From contig JAGGYV010000252.1 in NCBI GenBank assembly GCA_021162325.1, positions 1 to 13,774 on the forward strand: a stretch of 13,774 nucleotides of DNA, in the 5' to 3' direction. Below, piece after piece: positions 1 through 5,735 of this stretch. This DNA comes from Desulfobacteraceae bacterium (GTDB lineage: Bacteria; Desulfobacterota; Desulfobacteria; Desulfobacterales; Desulfosalsimonadaceae). Within the stretch, counting starts at the first letter, position 1. Every line of letters begins with the position of its first letter. The notes beneath the pieces were generated by a model. The model was not told the DNA's origin and searched no databases. It saw nothing but the letters and a program-made list of their open reading frames with translations. A program made the position numbers and the translations under genes.

Positions 1-318
1 AATCAAATGCGCTTTTTCGCTGATTTTGAGTTGTTCCGGCCCAACAGCGATCCCTTTGCCGGACAAGTAGTCAATCTCTTCTAAGAGCACTTCCGGATCA
101 ACGACCAGGCCATTTCCAATCACACATGTTTTGCCCTGTAAAATTCCTGACGGGATCAAATGGCTGATGAACTGCTCTCCATCTACTACCATTGTATGAC
201 CGGCATTGTTACCGCCTTGAAACCGGACCACATAATCAGCGTGTTCCGCCAACAGATCCACAATCTTGCCTTTGCCTTCATCTCCCCACTGGGTGCCAAT
301 GATTACAATATTAGCCAA
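1..318 (-). CDS. purA: Adenylosuccinate synthetase, N-terminal part (runs off window)
   Basis: Catalyses the GTP-dependent ligation of IMP and aspartate to adenylosuccinate, the first step from IMP to AMP, in the cytoplasm. The visible 106 residues match the family N-terminus: the nucleotide-binding signature GTQWGDEGKGK at residues 8-18 (Asp13 is the catalytic acid in the family) and GGNNAGHT at 36-43, which helps bind IMP. The start is TTG at 318-316. It is preceded on the minus strand by AAGGAG about 6 nt upstream, and translation from it gives the conserved MANIVIIGTQWG beginning directly. The frame stays open to base 1, so about three quarters of the protein lies outside the window. It follows tadA in the same direction across a 229-bp gap that holds a repeat. 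An intact housekeeping gene with an uncommon start codon; identification is secure. Confidence 0.95.
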   Translation of the reverse strand, partial: MANIVIIGTQWGDEGKGKIVDLLAEHADYVVRFQGGNNAGHTMVVDGEQFISHLIPSGILQGKTCVIGNGLVVDPEVLLEEIDYLSGKGIAVGPEQLKISEKAHLI

Positions 319-380
319 TTGATACTCCTTTACAATTTTTTATCTAAATAGTCTCTGAATGAAAACTCCTGAATCTCAGT

Positions 381-467
381 TGTCATTACGAGGAGTGAGG
401 AACGAGCAACGAAGTAATCCCCTGTCTATGATGAGATTGCTTCGGTCGTACCTCCCTCGCAATGACA
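381..467. repeat. Imperfect inverted repeat TGTCATTRCGAGG between tadA and purA
   Basis: The left arm starts TGTCATTACGAGGAG and the right arm ends CCTCGCAATGACA; the arms are complementary apart from scattered mismatches. The middle contains gaagtaatcc and gattgcttc, which also pair. Such cattgcgagg...cctcgcaatg palindromes are common dispersed intergenic repeats in bacteria. It could fold as a long hairpin in a tadA-purA transcript, but it is not followed by a T tract, so I do not call it a terminator. The rest of the gap (319-547) shows only the purA ribosome-binding site near 322-328. Confidence 0.7.
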
Positions 468-547
468 GAATATTTATAATTGAGAGACTTTCCGTTCAAC
501 CACTAATTAGCTTTATATTTAGGTAGCGTGCGATTGTCAAAAAAAAA

Positions 548-1030
548 TTATAACCGCTTTTCTTTAAAAAAGTCCACCATTAACCGTTTGCACTGTTTTT
601 TACATATCCCTTTGGTGATCCGGGGCTGATGATTGAGCCGCATATCATCGTGAAACGCATAGAGCGAACCGGCTGCGCCCCATTTCAGGTCCGGTGTACC
701 GAAAACAACGTGACGAACCCGTGAATGAATGATCGCCCCCATGCACATAATACAAGGTTCAACGGTAACATAAAGGGTCGTGTTTACAAAGCGGTAGTTG
801 TTGATTCTTTTTCCGGCTTTTCGAAGCGTTAAAATTTCGGCATGGGCGGTCGGATCATGTTTTGAAATGGTTTGGTTGTAGGCTGCGGAAAGGATGTTTT
901 GATCCTGATCAATCAACACAGCACCGACAGGGACTTCATCTGCTTTAAATGCTTTTTCGGCCTCGACTAATGCCAGTTTCATAAAATATTGATGGTCAGG
1001 ATTTAATATATTTTTTTCAAACTTTGTCAT
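548..1030 (-). CDS. tadA: tRNA-specific adenosine deaminase TadA
   Basis: Deaminates adenosine 34 (wobble position) of tRNA-Arg(ACG) to inosine so that one tRNA reads CGU, CGC and CGA. It is a cytoplasmic zinc enzyme of the cytidine/deoxycytidylate deaminase fold. The 160-aa product has the full active-site signature: HAE at residues 63-65 (His63 zinc ligand, Glu65 proton shuttle) and PCIMC at 92-96 (Cys93 and Cys96 zinc ligands). Length fits the family. The start is ATG at 1030-1028; no clear Shine-Dalgarno is visible, so a slightly different start is possible, although Met17 would remove the usual N-terminal helix. It is transcribed away from the tRNA-Arg(ACG) gene at 1199-1275, its own substrate, with a candidate promoter at 1114-1142 on the minus strand. 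Confidence 0.95.
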   Translation of the reverse strand: MTKFEKNILNPDHQYFMKLALVEAEKAFKADEVPVGAVLIDQDQNILSAAYNQTISKHDPTAHAEILTLRKAGKRINNYRFVNTTLYVTVEPCIMCMGAIIHSRVRHVVFGTPDLKWGAAGSLYAFHDDMRLNHQPRITKGICKKQCKRLMVDFFKEKRL

Positions 1031-1113
1031 GGCGTTGAAAGCAATTTAATTCTTCAAAGAGGATCGTCTTGCAAAAAAATAGTGTCTAAATTTCTTGATA
1101 AGTACCGGAAATG

Positions 1114-1142
1114 GACATATAAAAATTTTCATGACCGGTCAA
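1114..1142 (-). promoter_or_regulatory. Candidate sigma-70 promoter of tadA
   Basis: On the minus strand TTGACC (1142-1137) is followed after 17 nt by TATGTC (1119-1114). The -35 is a near-consensus match and the -10 a moderate one. It lies about 85 nt upstream of the tadA start and back to back with the tRNA promoter; the two -35 hexamers are 12 bp apart. Confidence 0.4.
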
Positions 1143-1154
1143 GTTATAAAACAA

Positions 1155-1183
1155 TTGACATCATTTTACGGATGGCTTATGAA
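1155..1183 (+). promoter_or_regulatory. Candidate sigma-70 promoter of tRNA-Arg
   Basis: Consensus -35 TTGACA at 1155-1160, a 17-nt spacer, then TATGAA at 1178-1183. The predicted transcription start near 1190 is about 9 nt before the mature tRNA 5' end, as expected for a stable RNA gene. Confidence 0.55.
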
Positions 1184-1198
1184 AAGACAAAAATTTAT

Positions 1199-1275
1199 GC
1201 GCCCGTAGCTCAGTTGGATAGAGTGCCGGACTACGAATCCGTAGGTCGCGTGTTCGAATCACGCCGGGCGCACCA
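1199..1275 (+). tRNA. tRNA-Arg, anticodon ACG
   Basis: A complete cloverleaf can be drawn. The 7-bp acceptor stem is GCGCCCG (1199-1205) with CGGGCGC (1265-1271), followed by discriminator A1272 and an encoded CCA at 1273-1275. The D arm contains agctcagttggatagagt. The anticodon loop CTACGAA has ACG at 1233-1235; four of the five anticodon-stem pairs are Watson-Crick, with a C/T mismatch at the top. The T arm is GCGTG-TTCGAAT-CACGC. Anticodon ACG with A34 is the substrate of TadA, encoded divergently next door. A promoter lies at 1155-1183 and a terminator follows at 1284. Confidence 0.97.
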
Positions 1276-1283
1276 TTGAAATC

Positions 1284-1316
1284 AAAGGGACAGCAATTTT
1301 GCTGTCCCTTTTTTTA
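1284..1316 (+). terminator. Rho-independent terminator of tRNA-Arg
   Basis: A perfect 13-bp stem, AAAGGGACAGCAA paired with TTGCTGTCCCTTT around a TT loop, runs into a run of seven T (1309-1315). It begins 9 nt after the CCA end. The 278 bp from here to the next gene at 1594 show no further gene or strong structure. Confidence 0.92.
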
Positions 1317-1593
1317 TTCCCCGCCTGCGCATTTGGTCGCGTTCAGGTTCATCATCATGTCTGCCATTGCTGAAATTTAATCTGGCAATTGTTTAAACCC
1401 CAAGGAATTATTTCCAGAATCATTGTGTTACTCAGGATCGGGGATGAAATATATTGAACAAAGATTGCGAAGGATTTTAGGTTGTATTTTAGGCGTGTTT
1501 AAGGTCGTATAATTGCAGTATATGGGTTTTAGCGCAACCACAGAAGACGGGTCAAAAGACGAGCAATATTATTCAAGTATTGAGTTCGTGATC

Positions 1594-1932
1594 CTAAACA
1601 TCATCGCAAGCTAATATTTTTTTCTCAAAATCCAGAATTAATTCTTTATTCGATGCTGAGAGTCCAAGCGCGGCAATCAAATCAGAATTCTGCCGGCCGA
1701 ATACCTTTTTAAACCTGGCACCGATTTCATTAAGATCAGAAAATTCAATCCGGATTAATTTTAAGATCTCAAGTTTGATTTTTACACAATCCCGATTATA
1801 CAAAAAACTTTTTCCGTTTTTATCGCATTTTTTAATCGGTGCCAGAATCCCCTTTTTGGTCCATCTCCGGATTTTAGCTTCATTCATGCCAAACTGTTTG
1901 GCCATTTCCTGAACGGTTATGAGAGATCCCAT
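1594..1932 (-). CDS. MerR-like winged-helix DNA-binding protein (112 aa)
   Basis: A small MerR-like regulator. Residues about 4-50 read as a MerR N-terminal winged helix: ITVQEMAKQFGMNEAKIRRW forms the helix-turn-helix, then KKGIL leads into a wing with a basic loop (KKCDKNGK) and a FLYNRD segment matching the usual 'ryY...dl..L' strand. The following helix (KIKLEILKLIRIEFSDLNEI) resembles the second MerR helical repeat, and the short C-terminal helix could be a dimerisation stub. No effector domain or cysteine cluster is visible. ATG 1932 is preferred over TTG 1935 because AAGGTG (1943-1938) is spaced correctly only for the ATG. It is divergent from the MerR-like gene at 2582 and the fts-like genes, so it may regulate them or itself. 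Fold fairly sure; target unknown. Confidence 0.75.
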   Translation of the reverse strand: MGSLITVQEMAKQFGMNEAKIRRWTKKGILAPIKKCDKNGKSFLYNRDCVKIKLEILKLIRIEFSDLNEIGARFKKVFGRQNSDLIAALGLSASNKELILDFEKKILACDDV

Positions 1933-1957
1933 CAAAGCACCTTAAAAAAATAGCTTA

Positions 1958-1991
1958 TAACGATTCATTAGGATTTCTTAAAAAATCGTTA
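1958..1991. promoter_or_regulatory. Inverted repeat upstream of the MerR-like gene, possible operator
   Basis: TAACGATT (1958-1965) and AATCGTTA (1984-1991) form perfect 8-bp arms with an 18-bp spacer, 26 bp upstream of the minus-strand start at 1932. The placement would suit autoregulation. The AT-rich setting makes chance symmetry plausible. Confidence 0.3.
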
Positions 1992-2125
1992 ATAATTGAC
2001 GAAATATAATGAAAAAAAATGATTTTGAGAGCAGCAAGTAAACGATAAGAATAATATGTTATTAATATATAATTATTCTTAATATTATTATCAAGAAAAT
2101 AATATTAAATTCCCTATTTAATATT

Positions 2126-2143
2126 TATTAGTGTTCACTAATA
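2126..2143. promoter_or_regulatory. Perfect dyad TATTAGTG-TT-CACTAATA, candidate operator
   Basis: Two perfectly complementary 8-bp arms separated by TT sit in the middle of the AT-rich region between two MerR-like genes, where a MerR-type dimer would be expected to bind. The right half-site CACTAATA recurs exactly at 3604-3611, upstream of the ftsI-like gene, with a one-mismatch copy near 3842. No binding data; inference from symmetry and position. Confidence 0.4.
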
Positions 2144-2581
2144 TTAATTAATATCCATGAAAAACATAACCCCTCAGCCAGCCCCATCCCGGGTTTGTGT
2201 TACTCTTCATTAACGGTTATGAGTAAATCATGGGGAATCGGTAACTGCCATATTGCTTTTTTCAATAAAACGGCCTCTCCTCCTCCTCTTTGTTTCAAAA
2301 ATATAGTTAATCAATCGGATCATCCAGCTAAATAATTGGGAACCATTTTATGAATTCCGTTACTTTAAATAGCCTTATATGTCTCATTTTTTTTATCTTT
2401 TTTACAAAGGCCATCATTTGTCAGACAACTGAACAACCATTGTTATGCTTGTCTTCAGGATCTGCTTTAAATCAAATTAGATCACCGCTGCAGTCAACGC
2501 CGGATATCACAAGCATAACATATGTACATCCATTGAACATAGAGGGTAATCATACGTGTAAATATATAAGGAGGCGATTTC

Positions 2582-3184
2582 ATGGAAGACTTGATTAGCA
2601 AGCAAGATATTGAAAAAATAACAAATATAGGTCGATCACAGTTTAAGTCTTTCAGAAGACGTGGACTTATCGACGGTCATGTAAAAAAAACAGCTATTGT
2701 AAAACGTGATGATGAAAAATCTCAAAAAAAAGGGAGAGATTACTTTTCGCCGGCCGGTTTTCAGTACTTTTATCCTCGCAATGTTTTAACCCAGATTTCA
2801 TGGATACTTGATCAGCAGAAAAAAGGGAAAAATCTTGAGGAAATTCACAAGGCATTTATTCGAAAAAAAATCAAAGAAGAAGAAGATCTCAAAATCCGGG
2901 CCAATGAATATGAAAGAATAATCACGATCCCAAACGATCCTGAAGGGAAAAATAGTTTTAAGAAAAAACTGATCGGAAATGCGGTTATGGATTTAACCCG
3001 GCTCATTAAGCAGGATAATGTTGATCGCGATATCAGAACACTGGTGTTTGTTGTTGAAGCGGTTGAACGCTTGGTTGAACATCAGGTTGAGCATCAGGTT
3101 GAACATTTGGGTGAATATCACTCAAATTTGGGATTTAACAAATCAGTGCGTGTAAAACTGGATGCTGATAACTCCATTTTTTAG
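2582..3184 (+). CDS. MerR-like helix-turn-helix protein, first gene of the fts-like cluster
   Basis: A 200-aa predicted regulator with an excellent ribosome-binding site (AAGGAGG at 2568-2574, 7 nt before ATG). Residues 4-30 (LISKQDIEKITNIGRSQFKS and the following FRRRGLI) fit a MerR-type helix-turn-helix. After an unusually long basic insertion (residues about 34-60, many Lys/Asp), YFYPRNVLTQISWILDQQKK at 62-81 matches the wing strand and second helix of the family. Residues 82-110 are charged and probably helical. The C-terminal part (about 125-175) is amphipathic and ends in a VEHQVEHQVEH repeat at 165-175, encoded by near-identical 12-bp units. I recognise no ligand domain. It precedes the FtsL-, FtsI-, FtsW- and FtsA-like genes in the same direction and may be their dedicated regulator, occupying the place mraZ holds in dcw clusters. 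Confidence 0.75.
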   Translation: MEDLISKQDIEKITNIGRSQFKSFRRRGLIDGHVKKTAIVKRDDEKSQKKGRDYFSPAGFQYFYPRNVLTQISWILDQQKKGKNLEEIHKAFIRKKIKEEEDLKIRANEYERIITIPNDPEGKNSFKKKLIGNAVMDLTRLIKQDNVDRDIRTLVFVVEAVERLVEHQVEHQVEHLGEYHSNLGFNKSVRVKLDADNSIF

Positions 3185-3251
3185 AATAAAAAAAACGGCC
3201 TTGATCATCCGTTTCGCCCACTGAACGATGACGATTCTCTTATCGGAGGGC

Positions 3252-3309
3252 TGTAGCGGATGGCTTTAGCCTTCCATTCTTAATGGAGGCCTAAAGGCAC
3301 TCCGCTACA
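3252..3309. repeat. Palindromic intergenic repeat TGTAGCGGA...TCCGCTACA
   Basis: Outer arms TGTAGCGGA (3252-3260) and TCCGCTACA (3301-3309) are perfect. Inner complementary blocks (ggctttagcc with ggcctaaaggc, and tccatt with aatgga) make almost the whole 58 bp foldable. It ends 1 bp before the first ATG of the FtsL-like frame, so it probably displaced or overlaps the native translation-initiation region of that gene. Confidence 0.75.
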
Positions 3310-3310
3310 T

Positions 3311-3595
3311 ATGGCCGAAACGATGATCAATGCAAAAACAAATATCATGATCAGTAAGCTTCAATTAACGCTTTGTTTCATAGTGATGTTGTATTTAGTG
3401 TCCAGCCTTGTATGCGACATAAAATGCTATCAAACGCTTCAGTCTGAAGCAATGTCTGAAATAAAGCGGGAAGATGAAATGAAAATCATTATTCAATCAC
3501 GTCTCAACGCGCTTCTCCGGTTAATGGAAAACGAAAACATCTGTTCAAATAATAAAGAACGGCTGACAAAGCTAAAGCATAACTTAAAGCTTTAA
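3311..3595 (+). CDS. FtsL-like bitopic membrane protein (small, divergent)
   Basis: A 94-aa protein with the architecture of FtsL: a short N-terminal cytoplasmic tail, one hydrophobic segment (about 18-36, LTLCFIVMLYLVSSLVC), then a charged helical stretch (about 40-90) with Leu/Ile/Met spaced to suit a coiled coil. FtsL, with FtsB and FtsQ, scaffolds and activates the FtsW-FtsI septal peptidoglycan synthase in the inner membrane. Sequence alone would not identify it; the call rests on topology, size and position directly before an ftsI homologue, as in dcw clusters. The start is uncertain: ATG 3311, 3323 and 3347 are in frame, none has a good ribosome-binding site, and a palindromic repeat abuts the first. 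An FtsB-like role or an unrelated small membrane protein remain possible. Confidence 0.55.
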   Translation: MAETMINAKTNIMISKLQLTLCFIVMLYLVSSLVCDIKCYQTLQSEAMSEIKREDEMKIIIQSRLNALLRLMENENICSNNKERLTKLKHNLKL

Positions 3596-3851
3596 CTATA
3601 AACCACTAATAATCTTATCGTACCATGAAGAAGCGAAGAATGCAGCACAACAAAGAATTTGGACTTACAAATAACTTAATTGTTGACGATACACCAAATT
3701 GTAGGTCGGGATTCCATTCCCGACAAAAGGCATCCGTCAATTGCCGGGTAAGAAACCCGGCCTACTTTGCAAAAGTTATTTGTTGATACAGTGGTGCGTA
3801 GCGCCATCAATTAGCTTTTTACGAAGCCATCAACTATAAACCTCTAATAAT
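3594..3851. repeat. Composite repeat insertion bounded by 20-bp direct repeats, before the ftsI-like gene
   Basis: AACTATAAACC(A/T)CTAATAAT occurs at 3594-3613, overlapping the FtsL-like stop codon, and again at 3832-3851 just before the ftsI-like start, with one mismatch. Between the copies, 3614-3666 matches the 3' half of the TCGTAAAAAGTC element (gaagaagcgaagaatgcagc...gaatttggactt) and 3815-3834 matches its terminus (ctttttacgaagccatcaac). That copy is split by a second insertion bounded by perfect 11-bp inverted ends ACAAATAACTT (3667-3677) and AAGTTATTTGT (3773-3783). So one repeat lies inside another. The direct repeats look like a target duplication; before insertion, the two genes may have been separated only by about 50 bp. 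Confidence 0.6.
3701..3765. repeat. GTAGG...CCTAC double-hairpin repeat
   Basis: The ends GTAGG/CCTAC enclose two hairpins, GTCGGGA/TCCCGAC (3705-3724) and GCCGGGT/ACCCGGC (3743-3761). This dispersed intergenic type sits inside the ACAAATAACTT-bounded insertion. Without a T tract it is not an obvious terminator, but its two GC stems between the ftsL-like and ftsI-like genes could affect read-through. Confidence 0.65.
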
Positions 3852-3866
3852 TTACAATGTAATGTT

Positions 3867-5735
3867 ATGAAACTCGATAAATTTAATAAACCGTTTGGCC
3901 GGGGTCTCTCAAGCCGCGAAGTTTTCAGATGGCATGTGGATGTTTGTTTTTATATTGCCGTTGGTGTTTGTGCTATTGTGTTGTTGAAAACCGGTGTTCT
4001 CCAGCTTACCGATTTATATTTAATGAAGTATTTAGGAACAAAACAAAGCCTGTTAAAAGAAAAACTGACTTTTCCGGCAAGAGGCGAAATCCTCGATCGA
4101 AACGGGATCTTGCTGGCAACCTCCCTCCCCTTTCAAACGCTTGCGATGGATCCATATAAAGTACGATCCATTTCTGAAAAAAGAAAACTGATTGCATTTG
4201 AAACGCTTAAAACAGTCCCTGATGTTCCCTCAGAAAAAGTCCTCAGAGAATTATGCATGCGAAAGGCTTCCATCATTCCGGTGAAAAGAGCGATCGATTT
4301 TGAAACAGCCTCACAGGTTAAAAAATTCATTCAAAAAGGACTGCTGCCAGGCATTGAAATTATTACTGAACAAGTTAGAGAATATCCCTGGGGCGATAAC
4401 ACAAGAACAATCCTTGGCGTTGTTCGCGGCAGTAAAGATATTTTGCTGGCATATAAACACACAAACAGGAATACCACCCGTCGCGCTTTAAAAGCACTTT
4501 TTCCCTGGTCTGAATATGCAGATATTAACAGTGCCACTCCTCAAAGAGGCATTGGCGGCATTGAACAGGTATTTGATGTTTTTCTGGCCGGAAAACCTGA
4601 AAAACAAATTCTTCATCTTGACCGGAACCTGAATCCCATGGAAAAATTTCCCGGAACCCGAACAGACGCCACTCTCCCCTGCTCGGTTGTGTTAACGATC
4701 GATATCCATCTGCAGCAGTTTGTTGCCCGGTTGATTCAGACAAACGTAATTGAAAAACAGGCATACCTCGGCATGGCGGTTGTCATGGAAGCAAAAAGTG
4801 GTGAAATCCTTTCAGCATATTCCGCATCCTTTGAAAAAGGCCGATTAATCCCCAATGACAGCCGGATTTTTACTTCCAGTTTTGAACCCGGCAGTGTTGC
4901 CAAGCCGCTGATGGTGCTTTATGCCCTGGATCTGGGGGCAATTTCCGAAATCGATCGATTCAATTGCAACCTGGCTGCCAGAATCGGTGATAAAACCTAC
5001 AGAGATGAACATACATACAAACACGATCTGAGCATAAAAGAAATTCTTGCTGCTTCATCAGACTCCGGCATGGCACAGATTGTTGCCAGAGTTATTTCAA
5101 AATCAGGAGCCCAGCTTTCGGAATCAGCCGTTGCATTTTACAATCACTGCGGGATCGGGAAAAACCTTTTAATTCACCACACCGCAATTCCCAAAAGCAC
5201 CCTGCCGTCTCCCGCCCGATGGACAGGCATAACCCCTTCTCAACTGGCGATCGGATATGAATTTAACGCCAATCCCTTTCACCTGGTAAGAATTTATGCC
5301 GGGTTTGCAAATAAAGGAACCATTCCATATCCCTGTCTTGTGAAAAAAATCATTGATCATAACAAGGACACGGTCAAAACGTTTCAGAATGACCATCGAT
5401 TAGAAAAATGTTTTAACCCGCGCAACGCCTCCTTGATTTACGATTACTTAAAAACGGTGACGTCATCAAAAGAAGGGACCGGAAAAAAAGCCGCAATCGA
5501 CGGATATGACATTGCCGGCAAAACCGGCACATCCCGTCGGCTTGTGAACGGAAGATACAGCAGAAGATCGCATAACTCAGCATTTATCGGAATCCTGCCG
5601 CTTGAAAAGGATTACAACATCGTCATCGGCGTTTTTTTTCAGGACATCAAAAAAGGCAGTGATTATGGCGGGACCGCATGCGCACCGGTATTTAAAGAAA
5701 TTGGTGAATATCTTATCGCAAGCAGTATGAAATGA
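3867..5735 (+). CDS. ftsI: FtsI-type class B penicillin-binding protein (accessory paralogue, SxN motif altered)
   Basis: A 622-aa septal-type peptidoglycan transpeptidase acting in the periplasm, anchored by one N-terminal membrane segment (about 25-47). The pedestal domain begins with the class B signature ARGEILDRNG at 71-80. The transpeptidase domain has the active-site SVAK (Ser343, Lys346) in FEPGSVAKPL and the KTGT box at 552-555 in AGKTGTSRR. The middle motif, normally SxN (usually SSN), reads Ser397-Ser398-Asp399 (codon GAC), a conspicuous change in an otherwise conserved AASSDSGMAQI context. Length is usual for FtsI and no PASTA domain is present. ATG 3867 is the first Met and gives the expected cytoplasmic tail; it lacks a clear ribosome-binding site. 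The stop overlaps the ftsW-like start by 4 bp (ATGA), so the cognate SEDS partner is translationally coupled. FtsL- and FtsA-like neighbours favour FtsI over the elongation enzyme PBP2. Family certain; catalytic competence plausible but unproven. Confidence 0.9.
   Translation: MKLDKFNKPFGRGLSSREVFRWHVDVCFYIAVGVCAIVLLKTGVLQLTDLYLMKYLGTKQSLLKEKLTFPARGEILDRNGILLATSLPFQTLAMDPYKVRSISEKRKLIAFETLKTVPDVPSEKVLRELCMRKASIIPVKRAIDFETASQVKKFIQKGLLPGIEIITEQVREYPWGDNTRTILGVVRGSKDILLAYKHTNRNTTRRALKALFPWSEYADINSATPQRGIGGIEQVFDVFLAGKPEKQILHLDRNLNPMEKFPGTRTDATLPCSVVLTIDIHLQQFVARLIQTNVIEKQAYLGMAVVMEAKSGEILSAYSASFEKGRLIPNDSRIFTSSFEPGSVAKPLMVLYALDLGAISEIDRFNCNLAARIGDKTYRDEHTYKHDLSIKEILAASSDSGMAQIVARVISKSGAQLSESAVAFYNHCGIGKNLLIHHTAIPKSTLPSPARWTGITPSQLAIGYEFNANPFHLVRIYAGFANKGTIPYPCLVKKIIDHNKDTVKTFQNDHRLEKCFNPRNASLIYDYLKTVTSSKEGTGKKAAIDGYDIAGKTGTSRRLVNGRYSRRSHNSAFIGILPLEKDYNIVIGVFFQDIKKGSDYGGTACAPVFKEIGEYLIASSMK

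Larger units (their letters stand above)
1936..2581. other. Long AT-rich intergenic region between the two divergent regulators
   Basis: This 646-bp stretch separates the minus-strand regulator from the plus-strand fts-like genes. Positions 2040-2160 are very AT-rich (runs of taatatt and attaat). It carries the dyads at 1958-1991 and 2126-2143 and a nested inverted repeat at 2182-2235 (CCCCAT...TTACTC...GAGTAA...ATGGGG). I see no convincing protein-coding gene: the 82-codon frame starting at 2350 reads through the ribosome-binding site of the next gene. It most likely holds the promoter and control region of the divisome-like genes. Confidence 0.5.

Noticed and set aside
160..351. 63-codon plus-strand frame
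   Set aside because: It is antisense to the conserved purA N-terminus, which has a start and ribosome-binding site.
1082..1279. 65-codon open frame ending APVAQLDRVPDYESVGRVFE...
   Set aside because: It reads through tRNA-Arg; the C-terminus is the well-known false translation of a tRNA gene.
2350..2598. 82-codon frame with a hydrophobic N-terminus (LICLIFFIFFTKAIICQ), signal-peptide-like
   Set aside because: No ribosome-binding site, no recognisable domain after the hydrophobic part, and its end reads through the strong ribosome-binding site and start of the MerR-like gene at 2582. A small secreted peptide cannot be excluded, but I cannot support it.
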